Part shown: one piece after another, positions 1 to 8,300 of the stretch | How the letters are laid out: each line of letters opens with the position of its first letter | Position numbering within the stretch: position 1 is the stretch's first letter | Assembly: GCA_903911805.1 (NCBI GenBank) | Contig: CAIWET010000095.1 | Span: 1-12,877 of the forward strand | DNA: 12,877 nucleotides | From: an uncultured Ignavibacteria bacterium | Lineage (GTDB): Bacteria > Bacteroidota > Ignavibacteria > Kapaibacteriales > UBA2268 | Direction: 5' to 3' | Position numbers and translations under genes: made by a program | The notes under the pieces: model-generated | Told to the model about the DNA's origin: nothing | The model's database searches: none | Seen by the model: only the letters and a program-made list of their open reading frames with translations

Positions 1-1
1 T

Positions 2-790
2 ATTAGATTTATATTTGTTGCTCTAGGCGCAAAATTAAGTAAAGTAGCAATTTTATTTTTCAAATTCTATAAAGCAATTTATAATTTATCAAAACCATTT
101 GAATGGATAAGCAAAAAATTTGAATTGATTTTTGGTTATCAAGAGGCTGACGAAGCATCAAGAGAAGAACTAAATGCATTGGTTGAAGAAGCTATGGAAG
201 ACGGTTCATTAGATGCTGGAGAATACAGAATTCTAAAAAATATTATTCATTTCAAAAATGTATACGTCACAGACGTTATGACTCCAAGAACAGTTATCTT
301 CAGCTTTAGCGAAAGCGGTACTGTTGAAGAACTACTTTCAACTCCAGAATCTTTACTTTATTCCAGAATTCCAATTTGGGAAGGCGATTCACTTGACGAA
401 GGAATTAGCGGCTATGTAATGACTAAAGATATATTGCGTGCAGCACTTCAGGGTAAAAGTAAAATTAAAGTAAAGAAATATAAAAGAGAGATTGATTTCA
501 TTCCAGAGAATGCTGAGCTTGATATTGCATTAAATATGTTCTTGCAACGCAAGCAACACATTTTTATGGTAGTAGATGAGTATGGTGGAATAGAAGGTAT
601 TCTAACCATGGAAGATGTTTTAGAAACAATCCTTGGTGCAGAGATAATGGATGAAGCAGACAAAGTAGAAGATTTGAGAGAATTGGCAAAAAATTTAAGA
701 GATAAAAGAATTGCAACAAATGTTATACTTCCTGATGAAGAACCAAAAAATAATGGTGGTAAATTATCTGAAAAAATTTCAGAAAAATGA
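2..790 (+). CDS. CNNM/CorC (HlyC) family transporter with CBS pair, 5'-partial
   Basis: The reading frame is open from the window edge to a TGA at 788-790, giving 262 visible residues, so the true start lies upstream; the TTG at 125 is internal. The first ~45 residues are hydrophobic and basic and look like the end of the DUF21/CNNM membrane domain. A CBS pair follows: the first begins near the VMTPR motif (about residue 91) and the second contains FMVVDEYGG and GILTMEDVLETILG. The tail has the family's typical D(E/T)ADKVEDLRELA segment. Family members are inner-membrane proteins linked to Mg2+/Co2+ or other cation efflux, with the CBS pair as a nucleotide-responsive regulatory module. The C-terminal CorC_HlyC transporter-associated domain is absent; the protein ends in a short Lys/Glu-rich tail, as in some short family members. 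In T9SS bacteria the gliding protein GldE is also of this family, so that role cannot be excluded. The family call is firm; the substrate is unknown. Confidence 0.88.
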   Translation: MRFIFVALGAKLSKVAILFFKFYKAIYNLSKPFEWISKKFELIFGYQEADEASREELNALVEEAMEDGSLDAGEYRILKNIIHFKNVYVTDVMTPRTVIFSFSESGTVEELLSTPESLLYSRIPIWEGDSLDEGISGYVMTKDILRAALQGKSKIKVKKYKREIDFIPENAELDIALNMFLQRKQHIFMVVDEYGGIEGILTMEDVLETILGAEIMDEADKVEDLRELAKNLRDKRIATNVILPDEEPKNNGGKLSEKISEK

Positions 791-960
791 GTAAATTCAA
801 TAAAATCTTTTGATAATTAGCAAAAAATAACTAATTTTACATATTAGGAAATAATAAAAAGAAATTTAAATTCCGGGGGGAAAATCGAATTTTGCGTATC
901 TAACATATTAATCAAGGGCTTAATTGATCAGTTTTCTGATTTTGATATAAACAAACTAAG

Positions 961-1217
961 TTATACACATAGTGGAAATCAAGATTTTGCAAAACTTTTT
1001 TAAAATGTGGAAAATAATTCTTTGATTATTTTGCTAAATAGTGGCATATTTGTATTTTCAAAAGTTGTGGAAAACTTTTTCTACATCTATGTTTTGGATT
1101 GAATGAAGGGTGTGTTAGCTTCAAAGCTAGAATAGGAGCGGAAGAGCGAAAGCTCGGCAAAAATTGTGTCAGGATTTTACACACAAAAAAGTGTGAAAGA
1201 TCGAATATTGTGGAATA
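961..1217. promoter_or_regulatory. Cluster of DnaA-box-like 9-mers (possible oriC or DnaA-binding region)
   Basis: Four exact matches to TTWTNCACA are seen: TTATACACA at 961-969 (+), TTTTCCACA on the minus strand at 1006-1014 and again at 1066-1074, and TTTTACACA at 1175-1183 (+). A near match, TATTCCACA, is on the minus strand at 1209-1217. A run of almost only A and T (about 1246-1300) follows and could act as an unwinding element. A rough estimate for DNA of this composition is about 0.1 match expected by chance in the 568-bp gap. Against an origin: no dnaA, dnaN or other replication gene is visible, and the flanking genes are not divergent. Some boxes coincide with RNA-like stems, so the shared GTGGAA core may have another cause. 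Confidence 0.35.
1021..1052 (+). promoter_or_regulatory. Candidate Bacteroidetes-type promoter before the structured region
   Basis: TTTG (1021-1024) and CATATTTG (1045-1052) are separated by 20 bases. They resemble the Bacteroidetes -33 TTTG / -7 TAnnTTTG promoter, with one mismatch in the -7 element. The predicted start near 1058-1060 coincides with the first base of the hairpin at 1060-1079, so it could drive the structured RNA. Such motifs are frequent in AT-rich DNA, so support is weak. Confidence 0.3.
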
Positions 1218-1245
1218 TATCTGACACTGTGCATAGGCTAGCACA
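1060..1245 (+). ncRNA. Candidate structured non-coding RNA, family not recognised
   Basis: Several complementary segments nest together. A 5' hairpin pairs AAAAGTT (1060-1066) with AACTTTT (1073-1079). A closing stem pairs TGTGTTAGC (1111-1119) with GCTAGCACA (1237-1245), 9 bp with one G-U. Inside are GAGC-GAAA-GCTC (1144-1155, a GNRA tetraloop) and a 7-bp stem GTGTCAG (1166-1172) with CTGACAC (1221-1227). That stem encloses two hairpins: CACAC/GTGTG with an A6 loop (1180-1195) and ATATT/AATAT with loop GTGG (1205-1218). The G-U pair and the GAAA loop favour transcription from the + strand. Competing local hairpins exist: TAGCTT/AAGCTA (1116-1129) and TGTGC/GCACA (1229-1245). It lacks hallmarks I would recognise of tmRNA, RNase P RNA, SRP RNA or common riboswitches. 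A 6S-like regulator cannot be excluded. No U-tract terminator follows, so the 3' end is uncertain. Confidence 0.35.
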
Positions 1246-1303
1246 ACAATTAGAAAAAAAGTTTATTATAATAGTAATATTATATGGATATAGTTAAATA
1301 AAG

Positions 1304-1335
1304 GTTGGTCATTTAAAATTGATTGTATAATTTTG
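1304..1335 (+). promoter_or_regulatory. Candidate promoter of tRNA-Arg / TPR gene
   Basis: GTTG (1304-1307) is followed after 20 bases by TAATTTTG (1328-1335), an exact TAnnTTTG -7 element with a 3-of-4 match to the -33 TTTG. The implied start, around 1341-1343, would leave a short 5' leader before the tRNA at 1359. Read-through could also express the TPR gene, which starts 43 bases after the tRNA. Based on motif resemblance only. Confidence 0.4.
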
Positions 1336-1358
1336 AATGAATGCAAAGAAGTTATTTT

Positions 1359-1431
1359 GCGTCCGTAGCTCAAAGGATAGAGCAGTGGATTCCGAATCCA
1401 AAGGCTGGGGGTTCAACTCCCTTCGGGCGCG
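1359..1431 (+). tRNA. tRNA-Arg (anticodon CCG)
   Basis: A complete 73-base cloverleaf can be drawn. The acceptor stem is 1359-1365 with 1424-1430 (one G-U pair), with discriminator G1431. The D stem is GCTC/GAGC (1368-1371 / 1380-1383). The anticodon stem is 1385-1389 with 1397-1401 and its loop is TTCCGAA, giving anticodon CCG (1392-1394), which reads the Arg codon CGG. The variable loop has five bases. The T arm is 1407-1423 with loop TTCAACT. The outermost anticodon-stem pair is a G-A mismatch (1385/1401). The 3' CCA is not encoded, so it would be added after transcription. CGG codons look very rare in the genes of this window, so this is probably a low-demand isoacceptor. Confidence 0.95.
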
Positions 1432-1474
1432 ATAAAAAAAATGAGTAAATTGTATATTAATTTTTTGAAGGAAA

Positions 1475-2260
1475 ATGGGTAATAACAAGGATTTAGAGAG
1501 CGAAATGCTTGACAGCGAAAATGAAATGAATTTAAACGAGAAGTTAACTTCTGCAGAAAAGATTCAGAGATTCATTGAAAAGAATGGTAAAAAGATCATG
1601 ATTATATCATTGATTGTAATTGTAGCCGCTACAGGTTTTTATTTCTTAAAAAATAAATACGATAAAGACGCAGCAGAAAACCGTGAGATGGCTGGTGCAT
1701 CATTATCAGTAGCAATGCAATTCTACAATGCCAATGAATATGAAAAAGCACTAAGTGGTGATCCAACAGCTATGATAAGAGATCGTAAAGTTATTGGCTT
1801 AGTAGAAATAGCAAAAAAATACAAAGGCACAGACCAAGGCTATCAAGCTGCATTCTATGCTGGAAACTGCTATTTATCACTTCAAAAAGCAACAGAAGCT
1901 AAAGAACAATTTAAAGCAGCATTAGAATCAACATCAAAATTAGTTTTAGAAGGTGCAAACGCTGGAATGGGTGCAGCACTTGAATTTGAAAATAATTTTA
2001 AAGAAGCAGTTGAATGCTATAAAAAAGCATCAACATATTCATTAGCATTTGCATCAAAAAGTAGATATAACTTTTTTGAAGGATTATGCTATGAAAAATT
2101 AAATGAAAAAGAAAACGCAATTAAGATATATAAAGAAATTATTAATGAATCAAGATCAGAATCTATAGCTCAGGGTAAACCTGCAAGCATGGATAACAAC
2201 AACGAATTTGTAAGACAGGCAAAAGCTGGATTAGTTCGTCTTGGCACGATTATTGATTAG
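1475..2260 (+). CDS. Membrane-anchored tetratricopeptide-repeat protein (YfgM/BamD-like layout)
   Basis: The protein has 261 residues; the ATG at 1475 is preceded by GAAGGA (1467-1472), a close but plausible ribosome-binding site. An acidic and basic N-terminal segment (residues 1-40) leads into one hydrophobic helix (about 41-58, IMIISLIVIVAATGFYFL), then a soluble helical region. TPR-like helix pairs are visible: a segment with AAFYAGNCYLSLQKATEAK, one with EFENNFKEAVECYKKA, and one with NFFEGLCYEKLNEKENAIK. This N-in, single-span, periplasmic-TPR layout is that of YfgM and related TPR proteins, which work with the Sec translocon or in envelope assembly. A role in export of the large secreted proteins downstream is only a guess from proximity. 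It lies 43 bases after the tRNA and 90 bases before the giant gene's start, so co-transcription is possible. Confidence 0.8.
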   Translation: MGNNKDLESEMLDSENEMNLNEKLTSAEKIQRFIEKNGKKIMIISLIVIVAATGFYFLKNKYDKDAAENREMAGASLSVAMQFYNANEYEKALSGDPTAMIRDRKVIGLVEIAKKYKGTDQGYQAAFYAGNCYLSLQKATEAKEQFKAALESTSKLVLEGANAGMGAALEFENNFKEAVECYKKASTYSLAFASKSRYNFFEGLCYEKLNEKENAIKIYKEIINESRSESIAQGKPASMDNNNEFVRQAKAGLVRLGTIID

Positions 2261-2261
2261 T

Positions 2262-2273
2262 CACACTTGTGTG
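2262..2273 (+). repeat. Short perfect inverted repeat CACAC-TT-GTGTG after the TPR stop
   Basis: CACAC and GTGTG with a two-base spacer lie one base after the TPR stop codon and are followed by TTAAAAAAATTAAAA. It is too short and lacks a T-run, so it is not a convincing terminator. It may be a weak 3' hairpin or an operator-like palindrome in the 90-base gap. Confidence 0.25.
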
Positions 2274-2341
2274 TTAAAAAAATTAAAATGGTAAATATGA
2301 AAATTAATAGATATTTTTTACAAAATAACAATTTTATAAAC

Positions 2342-2346
2342 GGAGG
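2342..2346 (+). promoter_or_regulatory. Shine-Dalgarno GGAGG that sets the giant gene's start
   Basis: GGAGG lies four bases before the ATG at 2351, which opens a textbook signal peptide. The frame extends upstream to a TTG at 2267 and in-frame ATGs at 2288 and 2297, but none has a Shine-Dalgarno sequence. Those starts would add up to 28 residues before the signal peptide. Confidence 0.8.
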
Positions 2347-2350
2347 TTAT

Positions 2351-5300
2351 ATGAGTCGTTTGTTTCGTCTAAGTTTCCTCGTGGTTCTGTTAAGTATAAT
2401 TGCGGTAACCGCAGGTTATGCACAGCCACAAGTTTACGTATCCGGAAGGGTAGCCCCGGGCGATGTTCGAATCTTTGTTAAAGACTCGACTTACATCATT
2501 GACAGGAACTACGTTATCGGAGGTACTCTCTTAATCGAGCCAGGTACCACAGTATATTTCTACCCTAATGGTAGAATTATTGATTCCGTAGGCGGTAGAA
2601 TCCTTGCTGACGGTTTTGCAAATGCAAATTACGCAGCAAATCCGGGTGGTTTAGATCCAATTGGTATACCAGGATCCCCAAGCAACCCGAATTCTTATAG
2701 CGGTTATGGTGATTTAAGGTATTTCTTAAACGCAGGTGTTGTTAATTCAACAACTGCTAAAGAAGTATCTGTAAATGCCGCTAAGTACAATACTATTTTC
2801 AATGTTGTTGTTGATACAGTAACAAGAAAAGTTAAAAACTTACTTTTAAGTCCAACAGATAACAGTGCTATTCTTGGCGCTAATGACGTTGTCATTAGTC
2901 CTGAATTAGCGTTAGTTTATCAGGCATCACGTTTATACGTAGATCCTAATAGTGACATTATCTTGAAAACCAGACCTTGGACAAGAATCGGTGGCGCATC
3001 TGTGAACGTAACTAGCGCAAAAATTAAATTTATTGGTCAACCAACAGACAACTTCTCAAGAGAATGGGGTCATTTTGTTGTTTTACCTGGCGCAAGAGCA
3101 GCTTTCTTCAGAAATTGTTCATTTGACGGTTTCAGAAAAGATACTACAGTAGACAGAAATGACGTTTATAGTGCAGGTTCACAACCATCACTTACAGCAT
3201 TACAATTAGCAACATTAAACAATGCTTTTGTTGCTGCTGAAAATGGTGCTGGTGGTGTAATCACTTCTTATTCTTCAAGATTATGGGTGATTGACGCTGT
3301 ATTTACAAACAACATGGCACGCTATAGAGGCGGTGCTTTAAACATTTTACAAGCTCCAGAAGGTTTTGCTTCAGCAATTCCAACAACAGCTTTATCAATG
3401 TATGATGCTACAAAAAATCCAGCCGTTCTCAACAGAGACGGAAGTATCTCTAATATTAATAATAGAGATAAATCATGGACAACAAATAATAAATTATATT
3501 TAATCGATGCTATCGATGAACCAACTGTAGAACCTTTCTTAGTTGATTTCGACAGACAAAAATATGATGATGCTAGAGTTGCAATGTTCTTAGGTCGTTT
3601 AAGAAATCTTAAATTTGACGGTAACTATGTACAATTGACAAACGTTGGCAAAAGAATTATTGGAACTAATCCTCCAGTAGAAGTAATCGTTGATATTACT
3701 GACGCAGCTGCAACTCAGCAAAGCAATGGTAATAACCACGCTTATGGTGGTGCTATCTTTATTTCAGGTAGAAACCAAACTACAGAAGATTATAGAAATA
3801 TCGAAGTTGGTTTAGGTATCAACAATTCTTTCAAAAGAATGTCTGATAACAAAATCGTAAGCTTCCCTAAATTTGATAGCTTTGAAGCAGTAAATAATAT
3901 GGCTAACAACTACCAAAGTGGCTTAACCTTTACACAAGGTGCTCGTGGTGGTGCTATTTATGTTGATAAAAACACTTCTTTAATTATCGCAGGTAAATTA
4001 AGCTATAACAGAACATATACTAAATATTTGCAAGATGATACTCAAGGTGCTAACAATGGTACTTGGTCACAAGGTGGAGCTATTTTCTTTAATAACCCAT
4101 TAGGTAGACTTCAAGTTGTTGGTGGTCCATTAAGAGATTCAGTTAATACAAACAATCTTGGTAATCCTACAATCTTTAAGAAAAACATTTCCGGTAACGG
4201 TGGTGCTATCTATGTTAATAATTCTACATCAACAGAAATGTACACTGTAATTGGTGGTTCTGATGCATTAGTAACAGCTAGAGATTTAGGTTATAATATT
4301 AGATTCGAAGACAATATAGCTTATACAGCTGGTGGCGCATTATTCAATAGAAGAAATCTTATGATTTATGGTGCTGGTGGTGTTGAAGCTAATGCTTTAA
4401 TCGGTTATGGTGGAAAATACCCTGTAACTTTCGTAAATAACTATGCAAACTATGCTGGTGGCGCTATCGTTGTTGACATTATGTCTTCAACAGTAGCTAA
4501 AGACAGAATGGTAAGAATTGCAAGAACTAATTTCGAATCAAACATCGTTGGTTCTAATGCAGTAGCAGTAAACATTCCATCAATTATTGGTGGTGGTGCT
4601 ATATTTGCAACAGACGGTGACTTGAATGAAGTTAGAGGCGTTTTATTTATGAATAATGAAGTTTATAATGGTAATGGTGGAGCTGTTGCTTATGCAGTTA
4701 AATCATTAAACAATATTAACAAAAGATTATTTGTAACTGACGTTGATAAATTAGATTATGCAAACGAAGTTGCTGTTGGTTATTCTTCAGTAAACACTGC
4801 TTTTACATCTGGTTTCCCGGTAGGTACTGGTTATCCAGCTGACACTAGAATGTTAACAAGATTTATTGGTAATAAATGTCATGCTGATTCTGCTACATTA
4901 GCAAATCAAAGTGGTAATGGTGCAGTTCAAATCCAAAGTTTTGCAGCTACAACACCTTGGTTACCTGTAACAACAGCTAATAGATATTTAAACCAATATT
5001 GTCCTTCAATATCTTCAGCTTATAGAGACATGCCTGAAAATGGTGTTGGTCTTGGTGGAGCGTTTTATATGAACATTAATAAAGTTGTAAGAAGTGCTTC
5101 TGGTGCTGTTCCTCCAACAATTATTGATGGCGTTATCGATTCTACATTCTTTAATAGAGTTAGAATGCAAGATAACCACGCTTTCTCAGGTGCTGCAATT
5201 TATTCAGACAACTATGATTCAAAACTTATCTTTAACAGATCATTAGTTAATGCAAACCACGCTTATTCAACAATTGGTGTTAATCAAAATTGGATTAGTG

Positions 5301-8300
5301 GTCCATTACATTTAAGTACAACATTAAATGATTACAACTATGCTTCTTCAGATTTAGCTCCAGCTATTCTTTATGGTGAAATTCAGGGTCCAATTCCTGC
5401 TTATACTTCACCTGAAGCTGGTAACTCTATGTACGGCAACATGGCAAGATTCTTAATCAGATTACCTGATGCTCCTTCAACAAAAGGTGTATTAGCTGGT
5501 ACAAGAGGTATTGGTTATGGTGGAACAGATACTATTAGAGGCAACTACTGGGGTTTAACAGAAGCAAATATTAATATGCAAGTAAGCATTCGTAAAATCA
5601 AATATATTGATCCTGTAACAGGCGATACATTATGGTTCTCACCTGCTTCACAAGAAACATTCTTTATCGAAAGAGATTTTGATTTAGATCAAACTTATAT
5701 GAAATTTGATTATAGAGCTGTAGGAACAACTACAATGGATCCAAAAGAACAAGGTCCATTCGAATCAATCGAAAGATTTAACTACAGACCTATTCCATTA
5801 GGCAACAAATTAGTTGGTACTAGATTTGACCAAAATATTGCAGCTGACAATTCAATTCCAGAACAAGCTTTGTTCTCAGGTATTGTTTATGATGTTCATG
5901 ATAAAGGTACAGATATTAAAACTGCTGATTATAGCAAGAGAAGAATGAGCCCAGTCGAAGATTTCGCAGTTGGTATCGCTCCTATCGTAAAAAGATATAA
6001 TGAATCCACATATACAAATTATCCTTCATATAACAAATATGTTAAAAGATGGATTCGTGACCCATTCGTAGCTGAAAAGTTAAACGATGCTGGCGCAAGA
6101 GTATATCCTTGGATTACAGCTTTACAAGATGAATACAGACCTGATACAAAAGGTGAATATTATCATCCAATTGGTGCTCCTTTATACTTAGAATCAAGAG
6201 TTGATTATACAGGTTTAGCTGAAAGATCAAATCACGATGAATTAATGTTAAACGAAGCAGTTTATTTCGTAATTAACGAAAACACTGGTGACTTTATCAG
6301 AGTTAATATGAAACAAGTTCGCGAAACAGCTCCTTACAGAGAAATCTTTAGAGCAAGAGTTGACTTAGTTCCAGATTCTACTTATAGAAACACTAACACA
6401 TCATTCAGAAGATCAACAGAAGGTTTATATAATCCAGGTGTTGGTTATAACTTATTACAAAAACTAAAAGATGGCGATCCTGATTCTAAATTAGCAGGTA
6501 CAGTTATTGAAGATAGAGCTACTATGGCAGGCAGAAGATATTTTGCAGCTGGTAACACTACTAACAGCTCAACTTTAGCTGGAATGGCTGACTTATATTA
6601 TAACAGACCAGAAATGCCATCATCTAACAGCACAAATGTAACATACTTCGCTGGTGAAAGATACAGAACTTTACCAACAAATGTTGGAGACATTGTTAGA
6701 ATAGTTTCAAGAACAGTACTTACTAGAGAAGGCGTTATCAAAGCTTACAACGACGGAATTTCTTTCAAAGTTGTTGGCTCAACAGAACCTCCAGTATTTA
6801 CCGGAAACATTCCTAAAATGCAAACAGATACAATCATTAAGATTGTTCCTTCACAATATCCAGATAAAAATGCTGCTGGTATCTATGATACTTTAAAAAT
6901 TACAGAATTCTTAAATAAAATCTTTGTAACAGAAGATAGAAATTATCCTGTAACTAGCGGTGTTTATAGCAGAAACTTAACTGGTTTAATTGGTAGTTCA
7001 TTCGGTCGTGATTCTATTATGAGAGTTACAGCAGTTGATACTAACAAATTCTTTGACCCAAGATCTTTAGCTGATCCTACAAAATATGCTAATTTAACAT
7101 ATAAATGGTCAGTTGATAATTACACAGGCGTTGAAAGATGGTTACAAGTTGATACTATTTATGCTGCTGGCACAATGAAATTTGGTGCTAAAGGCTACAT
7201 TCAGTTCCGTGGAAGACCTATGAATCCATTCGTAGTTCCAGGTGGCGAAAATGTATATGTAAGAGTAGAAAACTATCCTCCATTTATGAACACTGTTGAC
7301 GCATTAAAATCATACATGGATGCTAATGGTAACCCATTACCACAAGATACAATTGACAAATTTGTTAATATCTTTGGTTCTTATTTACACGCAAGAAAAT
7401 ATGATGTTGAAAATGCAAGATATTTACAACAAGATACTATTGGTGGTGGTTCTAATTATGCTAATACTTATGGATATAAAATATTCGTTGTTGATAGCAT
7501 CCCAAGAATTATCTTACACACAGATCCATCAGAAATGATTCAAAGAAGAACTGATATGGCTGGTACAATGGAAGATTATGTAGAATACAAACCTACAGAA
7601 TTAACTTGCGGAATGACTAACAGTGGTAAATTGAAAGCTAACTTAACTGATAAATTAAGATTCCAAATTGACATCAACTCTGATGACGAAATGGAAGATT
7701 CATGGGCATTATTAAACGATGCTAAATATGGTAGAACTCCTTGGGACTTCCGTTTTGGTAAAACTGCTTATGGATTTATGACAACTCATTTAAGAACTGG
7801 CGATACAACTATCGTTGACAGTACAATTTATGACCAAGATATGAATGGTGCTGATGACAATTTAGTAGTAAATCAAACAAGACCTGTATGGATGAGCAAT
7901 AATTATATTTATCAATACAATGGTGAAGCTAATGCTGATGCATTTGGCGCTCAATTCCAAAGTGCTGGTAAATTAAATATTAGAATTCCTGCTGCAACTG
8001 CTTTAAGCATTTTGTTACCAGGTCCACAATATAATGGTGCATTAAACTTAGATACAGTATTCTCAGTAGTAGTAACTGACGGTCACGGTGGTTTAACTAC
8101 AAAAGAATATCCAGTAATGATTAACGTTGCTCCAAAGATTTTAACAACATCATTACCAAACGCAAAAGAAGATTATGATTATAATCCACAGTTATTAGAT
8201 TCTAACAGAATGATTAAGATTTTTGATCCAAACTTTGATCAAGATCATAGATTCGAATTAGTTTATTCTGACTATGCATTAAATACTCTTCCTTTAGATC

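Larger units (their letters stand above)
791..1358. other. 568-bp non-coding region between transporter gene and tRNA
   Basis: No credible protein-coding frame is present; the only longer open frame (minus strand, about 1026-1244) lacks family resemblance and lies over inverted repeats. Contents from left to right: a weak AT-only inverted repeat AATTAG/CTAATT (815-820 / 831-836) after the transporter gene; a GGGGGG run near 875-880; a cluster of DnaA-box-like 9-mers (961-1183); a hairpin and nested stems (1060-1245); a very AT-rich tract (about 1246-1300); and a candidate promoter just before the tRNA. The structured parts are listed separately. Confidence 0.7.

Noticed and set aside
1026..1244. 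72-codon open frame on the minus strand in the intergenic region
   Set aside because: It overlaps the inverted repeats, has no Shine-Dalgarno or family resemblance, and its composition is not protein-like; the region is better explained as non-coding.
1441..1482. Thirteen-codon frame beginning ATG AGT AAA before the TPR gene
   Set aside because: It overlaps the TPR start, has no Shine-Dalgarno and is too short to support.
2267..2350. Upstream starts (TTG 2267, ATG 2288, ATG 2297) for the giant protein
   Set aside because: No ribosome-binding site precedes them, whereas GGAGG before the ATG at 2351 leads straight into a signal peptide.
3329..5200. Recurring GGTGGTGCT-like DNA as a possible tandem repeat or CRISPR-like array
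   Set aside because: The recurrences are the codons of GGA[ILV] motifs in a continuous reading frame, with irregular spacing and diverged flanks.
7320..7538. Alternative-frame open frames inside the secreted genes (also 2704-2895, 8575-8766, 10459-10692, 11182-11454)
   Set aside because: They are shadows of long, well-supported coding frames and show no independent signals.
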